From the NCBI RefSeq assembly GCF_000317045.1, contig NC_019703.1:4038934-4102933 (forward strand): a stretch of 64,000 nt of DNA, written 5' to 3'. This document shows positions 25,338 to 33,177 of the stretch, piece after piece. The notes under the pieces are model-generated. The model saw nothing but the letters and a program-made list of their open reading frames with translations. It was not told the DNA's origin and made no database searches. The stretch is from Geitlerinema sp. PCC 7407. GTDB taxonomy: Bacteria; Cyanobacteriota; Cyanobacteriia; PCC-7407. A program made the position numbers and the translations under genes. How positions within the stretch are numbered: the stretch's first letter is position 1; every line of letters begins with the position of its first letter.

Positions 25338-26627
25338 CTAGGGGTCGCGGCGGGAAGAAGCGTAGGGGGCAGAGCGGGTCTGGGCGGCCTTGGGTGGCAA
25401 GGGACCCGGGCGCTGGCCTGAAGGGTGTCGCCGACGCCCAGGCCGCTGGCGGCGGGCCAGAGGAGCGCTCAGCCAGCTCCAGGCCACCTGCCCGCGATGG
25501 CGCGCCGTGGGCAGCCGCAGCAGGTAGGCCCACTGCCGCACCACCGCCGCCAATCGGCCGGTCAGGGTCAGCCCAAAGCTATGGACCACGGCGCTTTGGT
25601 AGCCGACGGTCATCATGTCTCCCAGGGGCCGGAAGCGAAAGGCCCGCAGCGATCGCCCCTGGATTTGCGATCGCAGGTTGTGGGCCGCCACCGGGGCTTG
25701 CTGGTAGGCAGCCTGGGCCGTGTCGGGCACCCGCTCTCGAGGCGACACGCCAATGTCAGCCACATCCCCCAGGGCAAAGACCTCGGGATAGTCGAGGAGC
25801 TGGAGCGTCGGGCGCGTGCGCACCTGGCCCTGGTCGTTTTTCGCGCAGGGCAGGGCCTGCACCCAGTCGTGGCTGGCCTTGCCGCCGGTCCACACCACCA
25901 GGTCCACCGGAATGTCGTGGGTTTGGCCGTGGCGCTCAACGATCACCGCATCGGGCCGCACTTCGCAAATGCTAGTTTGCAGGCTCACCCGCACCCGGCG
26001 CTGGGCCAGGGCCAGGGCCGCCGCCCGCTGGAGAGCCCCCGGAAAGTCTTTGAGCAGGCGATCGCCCCGATCAAACAGCAAAATCTGGCCGCGATCGCCC
26101 AGACGATCGGCCAGCTTGCCCGCCAGCTCGACGCCGCTCGGCCCGGCCCCGGCGATCGCCACCCGCACAGGCGATCGCCCCGCCGCCTCCAGCTCCAGCA
26201 GCCGCTGATGCAGGCGATCGCACTCCTCCAGGCGCCGAAATCCGTAGGCGTACTCTGCCGCTCCCGGCACCCCCGCGCTAGCCGTCCCCTGGCCCACCGC
26301 CAGCACCAGCTGGTCATAGGTGATGCCCCGGCCATCCTCCAGCCACACCTGCCGGTAGGGCAAATCCACCCCCTGCACCCGTCCCTGCCAGAAGGTCACG
26401 GGAGTCTCGCCGAGAAGGGCCTGAAACGACGGCGCAATCTGCCAGGGCTCTAGCTCCCCCGTGAGCAGCTCATAGAGCAGCGGCGAAAACAGAAACTGCG
26501 TCCCTGGCTCCACCAGCACAATCTGGGGACGGGGGCCGGGCCAGCGCTGCTGCGCCAAGGCGAGGGCCGTATACAGACCGCCAAAACCCGCACCCAAAAT
26601 GCAAATCGTGTGAGGAGCTTGAGTCAT
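25338..26627 (-). CDS. ndbB: Type II NAD(P)H dehydrogenase / demethylphylloquinone reductase-like protein
   Basis: A 429-residue flavoprotein of the NDH-2 class. It starts TICILGAGFGGLYTALALAQ (FAD Rossmann), then FLFSPLLYELLTGELEPWQI, and a second NAD(P)-binding Rossmann (VRVAIAGAGPSGVELAGKLA). The FAD C-terminal motif is VFALGDVADIG. Likeness to Synechocystis NdbB is high across the length. NdbB has been reported as the reductase that prepares demethylphylloquinone for methylation in phylloquinone (vitamin K1) synthesis. Other roles such as NADH:quinone oxidation remain possible. The ATG at 26627 fits the family start. Confidence 0.85.
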   Translation of the reverse strand: MTQAPHTICILGAGFGGLYTALALAQQRWPGPRPQIVLVEPGTQFLFSPLLYELLTGELEPWQIAPSFQALLGETPVTFWQGRVQGVDLPYRQVWLEDGRGITYDQLVLAVGQGTASAGVPGAAEYAYGFRRLEECDRLHQRLLELEAAGRSPVRVAIAGAGPSGVELAGKLADRLGDRGQILLFDRGDRLLKDFPGALQRAAALALAQRRVRVSLQTSICEVRPDAVIVERHGQTHDIPVDLVVWTGGKASHDWVQALPCAKNDQGQVRTRPTLQLLDYPEVFALGDVADIGVSPRERVPDTAQAAYQQAPVAAHNLRSQIQGRSLRAFRFRPLGDMMTVGYQSAVVHSFGLTLTGRLAAVVRQWAYLLRLPTARHRGQVAWSWLSAPLARRQRPGRRRHPSGQRPGPLPPKAAQTRSAPYASSRRDP

Positions 26628-26953
26628 GGTAGGTGGAGGATAAAAGGGCAGCGATCGCGGGGAGCAGGCCAATCAGCTGTCAGCCGAGACCGTCAGCCAT
26701 TGTCCCGCTCGCAATTGTCTAACATTAACTATTGTGAAGATCTTCGAGGCGGTTGATCCAGTCCAAAGGACAGACTTTGGTCTCCGGAGGCGCGCCAAAA
26801 CCGCGATCGCCCTTTCCCCCATGGGTCCCATCCATACTTCGGCCTTGGTCTTCGAGGCACTGCCTTGGTTCTCGCAACTGCGATCGCTCAGCTCGTTTCC
26901 CGAACCGAAGACTCGACGCCCCTCAAATGCAAAAGCCATAGTAGGAAAAGATC
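26628..26953. other. Divergent promoter region of ndbB and the DoxX gene
   Basis: About 325 bases with HIP1 sites. An AT-rich stretch at 26711-26740 may hold a promoter. No gene or RNA was recognised. Confidence 0.4.
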
Positions 26954-27370
26954 ATGCCAGAGAGCACCCTGCGAAACCTTATCACCCTCCTCGGTCGGCT
27001 ACTGCTGTCGGCCATCTTCTTGCGATCCGCCATTGGCAAGATGTCTGACCCCGGCGGCACCATCGAAGCCATGGCCAGCGTTGGGATTCCTTTACCCAAT
27101 TTGCTGCTGATTCCCACCATTCTTCTGCTGATTGGCGGCGGTTTATCGGTGTTGCTTGGTTACAAGGCCCAGTGGGGCGCGATCGCCCTCATCTTGTTTT
27201 TGATTCCCGCCACCCTGCTCTTTCACACCGATTTTTCCCAAGCTGGCCAAGACATCCAGTTCATGAAAAACCTGGCCATCCTGGGCGGCCTGCTCATCAT
27301 GACCCAGTATGGCTCCGGTCCCCTCAGCCTCGATACCAGCCTCAAAAAGGCCCAGGCTGAGCATCCCTAG
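26954..27370 (+). CDS. DoxX family membrane protein
   Basis: A 138-residue four-helix membrane protein of the DoxX/YphA group: LLGRLLLSAIFLRSAIGKM, LLIPTILLLIGGGLSVLLGY, AIALILFLIPATLLFHTDF and NLAILGGLLIMTQYG. DoxX relatives are linked to quinone or thiol redox steps and to responses to oxidative stress, but no activity can be read here. It precedes the rhomboid gene by 34 bases on the same strand, so the two are probably cotranscribed. Confidence 0.88.
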   Translation: MPESTLRNLITLLGRLLLSAIFLRSAIGKMSDPGGTIEAMASVGIPLPNLLLIPTILLLIGGGLSVLLGYKAQWGAIALILFLIPATLLFHTDFSQAGQDIQFMKNLAILGGLLIMTQYGSGPLSLDTSLKKAQAEHP

Positions 27371-27404
27371 CCGCTCTCTCAGTCCCCTCCCGCGAGGCAC
27401 CGCC

Positions 27405-27989
27405 ATGCGCAACAACAACTCATCTATCCAGGGTGAACTCAAAAGCCACGCCCAGATCCTGCTGACGCTGGTCGCGATCGCCTGGGCGCTGGAGATTGCC
27501 GATATCGTAGTCTTCCGGCGAGCCCTCGACGCCTACGGGATTCGCCCCCGCACCTTGGTCGGACTGCGCGGCATTTTGTTTGCGCCCTTTCTCCATGGCG
27601 GTCTGCCTCACCTGATCAGCAACACCGTTCCTTTCCTGGTGCTGGGCTGGTTCGTGATGCTCCGGGAAACCAGCGACTTCTTTATCGTGTCTGTCGTCGC
27701 CGCCCTGATCAGCGGCCTCGGCACCTGGCTGATCGGCGCTCCCTTTTCGATACACATCGGCGCTAGCGGCGTCGTTTTTGGCTATTTGGGCTATCTGCTG
27801 GGCCGAGGCTACTTCGAGCGCAGCTTTACGGCCATTTTCTTATCGGTTATTACAGGCTTCCTGTACGGCGGGATTTTGTGGGGCGTGCTGCCTACCCGCG
27901 TCGGCATCTCCTGGGAAGGCCACCTCTTCGGCTTTCTGGGCGGCGTTGTCGCCGCCAAGCTCCTCTCCCAGCCAAAGTCCAGTTCTTAA
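27405..27989 (+). CDS. Rhomboid family intramembrane serine protease
   Basis: A 194-residue membrane protein. It has the HxxxN element (HGGLPHLISN), the active-site Ser in IHIGASGVVFGYLGYLLGR (GASG), and the His partner in WEGHLFGFLGG. About six transmembrane helices are visible. Rhomboids cleave transmembrane substrates within the bilayer. The short N-terminus (MRNNNSSIQGELKSH) faces the cytosol. The Ser and His are all present, so activity is expected. The DoxX gene lies just upstream. Confidence 0.93.
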   Translation: MRNNNSSIQGELKSHAQILLTLVAIAWALEIADIVVFRRALDAYGIRPRTLVGLRGILFAPFLHGGLPHLISNTVPFLVLGWFVMLRETSDFFIVSVVAALISGLGTWLIGAPFSIHIGASGVVFGYLGYLLGRGYFERSFTAIFLSVITGFLYGGILWGVLPTRVGISWEGHLFGFLGGVVAAKLLSQPKSSS

Positions 27990-28495
27990 AAATCTTGGGC
28001 GTTTCTCGCTGATTTTTGGCTTCGGGTTGTAGAGCTGCGATCGCCAGAACCTTCCCGAGCTTTCCCCTAGCCAGCGCTTGCCTGCCAAGCTCGCTGGCTT
28101 TTTCGCTAGGGCCGCTTTTTCCGCTCCAAGTTTCACCAAAAATTGACTAGCAGTTTATCTGGCCTTTGCGGTCTTTCTAGAAAAATAGAGAGGCCGACTG
28201 AAACGTGCGCCCCTAGGTCACAGGCAGTGGTTTCTTCGGAGAGGCTTCTCAACTTTTCTTAAGGATTCCGTATTCTCCCCCTATATTCAGCCTCTGAAGT
28301 TAGGCATCTTACAGTAAGAAGTTTTGCAAAGAGCCTTGATTTTCGCTTCAATCTCTCTCTTAATTTTCGCTCTTGCAAGCCCTAGATTTAAGAAATTCAA
28401 ATTCGCCCTCTTGAAGAATACAGCGTAGTCCTCCGAGACCGCCCCCCGCTACCGCCCCGCTTGTGTCTACCGATCGCCCCACCGAGACTCAAATT

Positions 28496-28684
28496 ATGAA
28501 TACGCTAGTTAAAAAGTTTTGGTTTAAAGCAGCGACTTGGATGGTTGCAGAGATCGTCCTAAACTGCATGGGTCTTGATAATTTGGCAGACTATAGCGAA
28601 TACCTTTTTGATTGCAACGTCTCGCTTTCAGGCCGTCATACCTCCATCGGTGTTGTCGTTATGATGCCCTCTTTCGGCCTGTAA
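28496..28684 (+). CDS. Small conserved cyanobacterial protein
   Basis: A 62-residue protein starting MNTLVKKFWFKAATWMVAEI, then VLNCMGLDNLADYSEYLFDC. The first half is amphipathic or weakly hydrophobic. Short proteins of this pattern occur in other cyanobacteria, role unknown. The ATG at 28496 is preferred to an in-frame upstream GTG because the conserved region starts there. An intrinsic terminator follows about 90 bases downstream. Confidence 0.6.
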   Translation: MNTLVKKFWFKAATWMVAEIVLNCMGLDNLADYSEYLFDCNVSLSGRHTSIGVVVMMPSFGL

Positions 28685-29007
28685 GACTTCACCTAGGTCT
28701 CATAAAAAGGCGATCGCACTTCATCTCAAACTTTATATCCAAGCTTTAGTTTAATTCCATTGAACCTCGACCCTCAATCCTGCCAAATTGGCAGGATTTT
28801 TTTTGCTTTTCTTTCGGCAAGTCACTGTATTTTGGTGACAAGGCTCACACTTGCTCAGGCATCTTTTGACAAAGGCCAATTTTTAGCTGAAAAACTCCCA
28901 GGGAGTCACCCGATCTGGTCATCTAGGAGGCAGTTTGACGGAAATTGATCGGCATTGCCTGAAGGATCTTGAGTATCAAGCAATCGTGGTAAATCGCGTT
29001 AAATCCA
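28685..29007. other. Intergenic region with terminator
   Basis: About 320 bases. It holds the terminator at 28776-28804, then AT-rich DNA leading to the next gene. No further gene is supported. Confidence 0.5.
28776..28804 (+). terminator. Intrinsic terminator
   Basis: AATCCTGCC and GGCAGGATT form a nine-base stem with a five-base loop, followed by an eight-T run. It would end transcripts from the small gene at 28496. Confidence 0.9.
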
Positions 29008-29943
29008 ATGAGACAGTCTCTTTTATATGGTCTGCTGGGGCTGAGCATGGGCTTAGGTTTTGCCAGTGCTCTGCATGCCCAGTCCGCTAGCCCCGAGCCT
29101 TCTCGCGCCCAGCCTCCTTATAATTGCCGCACGCGAGAGGTCTGGAGCCCAGAAAAGCGGGCCTGGTGCGATCGCGCCCAGGCACTGCAAAATGCCACCT
29201 ACGTACTGCCCGAGGTCGGTCCTGTGCAGCTCACTGCGGGGCAGCACGTCACGCCTGCGGGCTGGGTGACGAGCCTTGGTGATGCGATCGCCTTTGGCGA
29301 TGTAGACGGCGATCGCGCGGAAGAAGCCGTGGTCGTGCTCAAGCAGACCCGCAGCGGCGTCGCCCAGGACTACCTGGCCCTGATGCGCTGGGCTGACGGC
29401 ACCTGGCAAAACATTGATATCCAGGCCATCGATCCGGCCAGCCAGGTCCGCACTGTGGCGATCGCCGATCGCCAGGTCCAGATCACCCTCAACCAGCCCA
29501 AGCAGGCAACGCAGTTTTTTGCGGTCACCGAAGACAAACTCGTCGCCCAAAATGCGGCGGTGGACCCCATCGACGCGCCGTTTTCCCGCGAGCGGATCGA
29601 CTACGCGGCCGTCGACCTCGACGAGCTAGCAGAGCGCGCCACTCTGACCGGCAGCGACCCGCGAGCGATCGCCCTAGCAGCGCTGGGGATGCCCATCGAG
29701 GAGGCAGAGGGGCGCTTTGAGCAAATCGCCCGTTTCCGGGCCGAGAGCAGCGGGCGCTTTGTGGTCTATCTGACCCAGCTTTACCTGCTCGACGACTCGG
29801 TGCGCCACGCCCGCTATCGGATCGAGTTCGAGCCGGTGGACACGGCCCGCGAGTCTCGCTGGCGCTTGACCTGGGCCGGTCGCCAGCAGATCTGCCAGCC
29901 CGGACGCGGCTCCCAAACCTGGACCGTCGATTTTTGCCAATAG
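29008..29943 (+). CDS. Exported protein with FG-GAP-like motif
   Basis: A 311-residue secreted protein. A signal peptide with core LLYGLLGLSMGLGFASA ends at ALHAQ. The mature part has YNCRTREVWSPEKRAWCDRA with two Cys. A segment FGDVDGDRAEEAVVVLKQ resembles an FG-GAP/VCBS repeat (Ca-binding loop DVDGD), while the rest of the protein has no clear domain. The C-terminal part has a Cys pair (QQICQ, VDFC). No neighbour suggests a function. The ATG at 29008 is set by the signal peptide. Confidence 0.7.
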   Translation: MRQSLLYGLLGLSMGLGFASALHAQSASPEPSRAQPPYNCRTREVWSPEKRAWCDRAQALQNATYVLPEVGPVQLTAGQHVTPAGWVTSLGDAIAFGDVDGDRAEEAVVVLKQTRSGVAQDYLALMRWADGTWQNIDIQAIDPASQVRTVAIADRQVQITLNQPKQATQFFAVTEDKLVAQNAAVDPIDAPFSRERIDYAAVDLDELAERATLTGSDPRAIALAALGMPIEEAEGRFEQIARFRAESSGRFVVYLTQLYLLDDSVRHARYRIEFEPVDTARESRWRLTWAGRQQICQPGRGSQTWTVDFCQ

Positions 29944-30562
29944 ATTTTTGCCAATAGAAGTCGATGGGCGATCGCCCTTGATCACAACAGTCCCTCCCAG
30001 CGGCGATCGCCTGATTAATGTCAGATTTCTCTGACCATTGCTTTGCTTCGAAATTCTCAATTGGCGCAATCTTGCTTGCTTCGCCGTCTGTCATTTTCTG
30101 AGGATTACAGACTAGAAATAGGAAATTCCTATCTATTTTTTTATTTGAAATCGCCCAAATGGGTCATGCAATTTTTAGGATTTACTTTATTTCTTTATTT
30201 GAACTCTTTGAATTCCCGGACTGCCTTGAAGTTTGGCCAAGACTTTCTCGTGCTGAAATAACGGTACTGAGGGCGCGATCGCCCTTTAGCAGGCGATCGC
30301 CAAGTATTTTTTAACGATTTTATTGTTTTTTGTTAACTCGTATTCCTCCACACCTTTTGCGTTTTAATTCTTAATTTTTATCCGTTTCTCTTTAATTTTT
30401 CGCTTTCAGCTCAGAAAATAAGAACTAAGTGCTCAGATTGTGACTTAGATTCCGAATTTTTACGGAAAACCTGATCGCTTTCCTGAATCCATCCCTAAGT
30501 TATCCCAACACCGCTTAGGTCCGAGATTCAGTCCCCCCACGTGAATGGAGAAATAGATTTCC
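29944..30562. other. AT-rich intergenic region with a HIP1-pair hairpin
   Basis: About 620 bases. The first part has HIP1 sites; at 30275-30300 the HIP1 copies GCGATCGCC and GGCGATCGC form a nine-base stem, followed at some distance by a T-run, possibly a terminator. The rest is AT-rich and probably carries the promoter of the peptidoglycan-binding gene. An open frame of 72 codons at 30043 is not convincing. Confidence 0.45.
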
Positions 30563-31390
30563 ATGGAAAACCTCGCTTTGATGCACGCTGCAATCGGCCA
30601 CGAGTATCCCCTCACCGATGAGCAGCTTAAGGCCCTCGAATCCCTTCAGATCAGCATTCCCAGCTCTGCCTGGCTGGGCGTTGCCGGCCTCGCCGTCAGC
30701 CTATCCATCCTGGGCAGCGGGTCCGAGGCCCAAGCCGCCGTTCGTCGGGGCGACGCTTGCAGCGCCGTCAGCTCCGTCCAGTCCGCCCTAGCCAGCGCTG
30801 GCTACAGCCCTGGCGCCGTTGATGGCGTCTTTGGCGGCGGCACCGAGTACGCCGTGATCCGCTTCCAGCAGCGCAAAGGCCTCAGCGTCGATGGCGTCGT
30901 CGGTCCGGCGACCGCTGGTGCTCTCGGCTTGAGCCCCTCCATTGCCTGCAGTGGCAGCGGCAGCGGCACCGGCGGCGGCGGCGCAGTCACCGTCAGCACC
31001 AACGGCGGCGCGCTGAGTATCCGCTCGGGTCCGGGCACCGGCTACGGCACCATCGGCTATCTCAGCAATGGCTCCCGCGTCGGCATCACCGGACGCGTCT
31101 CCAACGGCTGGTACGAGCTCTCGAGCGGCGGCTGGATCGCAGGCTGGTGGACCTCCAGCGGCGGCGGTAGCGGTACCGGCGGCGGCAGCGGCACCGGTGG
31201 CGGCAGCCCCAGCGGCATCACCGTCAGCACCAACGGCAGCGCCCTCACCATTCGCTCTGGCCCGGGCACCGGCTACGCCGCTATCGGCGCTCTGAGCAAT
31301 GGCTCCCGCGTCGGGATCACGAGCCGCACCTCCAATGGCTGGTACGAGCTGAGCCAGGGCGGCTGGGTTTCCGGCGCCTGGGTGTACTAG
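30563..31390 (+). CDS. Peptidoglycan-binding protein with two SH3 domains
   Basis: A 275-residue exported protein. The N-terminal region has a hydrophobic stretch (SSAWLGVAGLAVSLSILGSG, residues 34-53), so it is a late signal or anchor. Next comes a peptidoglycan-binding domain (VQSALASAGYSPGAVDGVFG, GLSVDGVVGPATAGAL). Two SH3 domains follow with the shared core ALSIRSGPGTGYGTIGYLSN and ALTIRSGPGTGYAAIGALSN, each ending in a WYELS...GW pattern. Gly/Ser-rich linkers separate them. The protein probably binds the cell wall. It begins a group of similar envelope proteins that extends to 36437. Confidence 0.85.
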   Translation: MENLALMHAAIGHEYPLTDEQLKALESLQISIPSSAWLGVAGLAVSLSILGSGSEAQAAVRRGDACSAVSSVQSALASAGYSPGAVDGVFGGGTEYAVIRFQQRKGLSVDGVVGPATAGALGLSPSIACSGSGSGTGGGGAVTVSTNGGALSIRSGPGTGYGTIGYLSNGSRVGITGRVSNGWYELSSGGWIAGWWTSSGGGSGTGGGSGTGGGSPSGITVSTNGSALTIRSGPGTGYAAIGALSNGSRVGITSRTSNGWYELSQGGWVSGAWVY

Positions 31391-31406
31391 TGGCGGGCCA
31401 TAAAAA

Positions 31407-31436
31407 AGGAATCAAGAACGGTCATTCCTGATTCCT
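31407..31436 (-). terminator. Intrinsic terminator for the minus-strand gene
   Basis: AGGAATCA at 31407-31414 pairs with TGATTCCT at 31429-31436. On the minus strand a six-base T-run follows, ending transcripts of the DUF2927 gene beyond the end of its neighbour. It lies on the far side of the plus-strand terminator. Confidence 0.75.
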
Positions 31437-31483
31437 CACGAGAGAGAAAATATTCTGTGAAATTTGCAGAATGATATCTGCCG

Positions 31484-31522
31484 AAGATGGATTTGTGTTG
31501 GCGCACAAATCCATCTTTTTTT
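31484..31522 (+). terminator. Intrinsic terminator of the peptidoglycan-binding gene
   Basis: AAGATGGATTTGTG and CACAAATCCATCTT form a perfect 14-base stem with a six-base loop, followed by a T-run. This is one of the clearest terminators in the window. Confidence 0.93.
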
Positions 31523-31613
31523 AGCGCCTTCGGCCAGCCTTGACTACGGTGAATGCCGCACGCCGAATTCCGTTTTGCTACTGTCCCTGGGATCTTGGCT
31601 GCGGCCTAGGTCC

Positions 31614-32744
31614 CTAGCGTGGGCAGACCGCTGCGCCCAGCGAGGCGTTTAGCGGGGCTGGGGCTCCGCTGCCCCCGCAGGCAGTAGCGCTGGGAGCGGG
31701 CAGAGCCTGATTAAAGACGCTCAATACGTCTGTTTTCGACATGCCCGGCAGGACGTCCGGACGATACAGCATTTGGATCAGTTGGCGATCGAGGGCCGAA
31801 AACTGGGTGGTGTCGGTCCAGTTTTGGTAGAAGATGCTGTCGCTGTAGCGGAAGGAGTCGCGCAGCAGCCCCAAGGACTGGGTCAGCTCTTCGCGGATCA
31901 GGTGCGATCGCTCTTGCTGATTGATGTCGACGGTGGAAATCAGGATGCGGGCGCGATCGATGGTGTCGTTGTTCCACCAGGTCCAGGCGTAGCCGTAGTT
32001 GAGGGGGCGGTAGTTTGGTTCGTAGCGGCTAAACTCCGCTTCCGGTACAAAGTAAATGTCGACGTTGGGGCTGGCGTCATCCAGGCGCATCTGGGTCGTG
32101 CCCAGGAGAGTGTTGATCTCGCCCATCACGCTGCTGAGGGTGCGCAGATCTTCTTGGGTGGGGGAGCCGTGCACCTTGATGCGCATGGGCTCTCGCCACT
32201 TGCGGACGATGCCGCTGGCGTCGCCATACTCGGAGCCGAGGGCGATCTCGGTGAAGTAGCGAACGGCGTCTGAGCTGTAGGGCTGGGCCGCAGGCGGGAG
32301 CGTGACGGCGGCGATCGCCTGGGTCGAGGGAGCAGCCACCGGAGCAGCCACCGGAGCAGCCACCGTTGAAGCAGGCGGGGTCACGGCGGGACCGCGCGAC
32401 ACCGAGGCGATCGCCCGATTCGCCGTCCCCGGCCCAAAGGTCACAAAGTCACCGCGAATCCAGCCCTGATAGCGCTTCTGGGCGGACTTTACCAAGTACC
32501 AGGTGTAGCCGTCCCGCCCGCGCGTCTGGTCGAGGACCTCGACGCGATCGCCCACTCGCCCGACCCGCGGCGCGGCGGCCTGGGTGGTCGGCGCTGAGCG
32601 CACATTGATTTCGGAGTTGGCGTAGCGAGCGGTGAGGGCCGCCGGACGCGCCCACCCCGGGAGGGCACTGCCTGCGATCGCCGCGATCGCTGCCACGCTG
32701 GCCAACCGAAGAACCGCTTTTGTAACCGGAAACTGCATAGGCAT
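31614..32744 (-). CDS. Exported SH3-domain protein with DUF2927 domain
   Basis: A 376-residue secreted protein. A signal peptide (LASVAAIAAIAGSALPGWA) is followed by an SH3 domain (ANSEINVRSAPTTQAAAPRV, YQGWIRGDFV). A Val/Ala/Pro linker, partly made of three VAAP units from a 12-base repeat, leads to a domain of the DUF2927 type. In that domain, HLIREELTQSLGLLRDSFRY resembles a metal-binding helix, with His followed by Glu residues, but it is not a standard HExxH. Such domains are thought to be putative proteases. The gene belongs to an envelope cluster and shares its SH3 front (RPAALTARYANSEINVRSAP) with the protein at 35568. Confidence 0.83.
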   Translation of the reverse strand: MPMQFPVTKAVLRLASVAAIAAIAGSALPGWARPAALTARYANSEINVRSAPTTQAAAPRVGRVGDRVEVLDQTRGRDGYTWYLVKSAQKRYQGWIRGDFVTFGPGTANRAIASVSRGPAVTPPASTVAAPVAAPVAAPSTQAIAAVTLPPAAQPYSSDAVRYFTEIALGSEYGDASGIVRKWREPMRIKVHGSPTQEDLRTLSSVMGEINTLLGTTQMRLDDASPNVDIYFVPEAEFSRYEPNYRPLNYGYAWTWWNNDTIDRARILISTVDINQQERSHLIREELTQSLGLLRDSFRYSDSIFYQNWTDTTQFSALDRQLIQMLYRPDVLPGMSKTDVLSVFNQALPAPSATACGGSGAPAPLNASLGAAVCPR

Positions 32745-33177
32745 TTTTCTTGGCGCTCCTAAAACCGTGAGGGGGCAAAAACCATCGCGGAGTGCTCAGC
32801 TCAGCAATGTCTTACGCTAGCAACATCGACAAAACCGACTCGTTCTACCAGAAATTAGGTCAGGACAGGCTGTAGTTTTTTATAACTGCCTGCGCCCTCA
32901 TTCTTTAAACAAAAAATATTTTAGATTTCAATTAACTGAATAGTACATCTGAATTATCAAGCCAATGACCTGGCTGGCAAAATGGTCTCGCCCCAAACCC
33001 ATCAACAAACCTTTAAAAAACCTCATTCATCCAGCATTCCCATCAGCTAACCCCTGGGAGCATCACATCGGCAGAGAGCAGCCCCCGTCCCGACGCCAGC
33101 AAAAGCGGCAGCTTTGCGGTGTGTGAGAGCGAAGCAAAGCTGCCGGGGATTATGCAAATTTTTCAGAGAGGTCTCTC
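32745..33177. other. Intergenic region with minus-strand terminator
   Basis: About 430 bases. The middle is AT-rich and probably carries the promoter of the DUF2927 gene. The right part has the hairpin at 33106-33145. No further gene is supported. Confidence 0.45.
33106..33145 (-). terminator. Putative terminator of the amidase gene
   Basis: CGGCAGCTTTGC at 33106-33117 pairs perfectly with GCAAAGCTGCCG at 33134-33145. On the minus strand it is followed by only a four-T run, so it may terminate the amidase transcript with modest efficiency. Confidence 0.6.

Noticed and set aside
30043-30261. 72-codon open frame in the AT-rich gap before 30563
   Set aside because: Low-complexity hydrophobic sequence, no ribosome site, no similar protein known to me.
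32320-32370. 12-base tandem repeat
   Set aside because: It encodes the VAAP linker of the DUF2927 protein.
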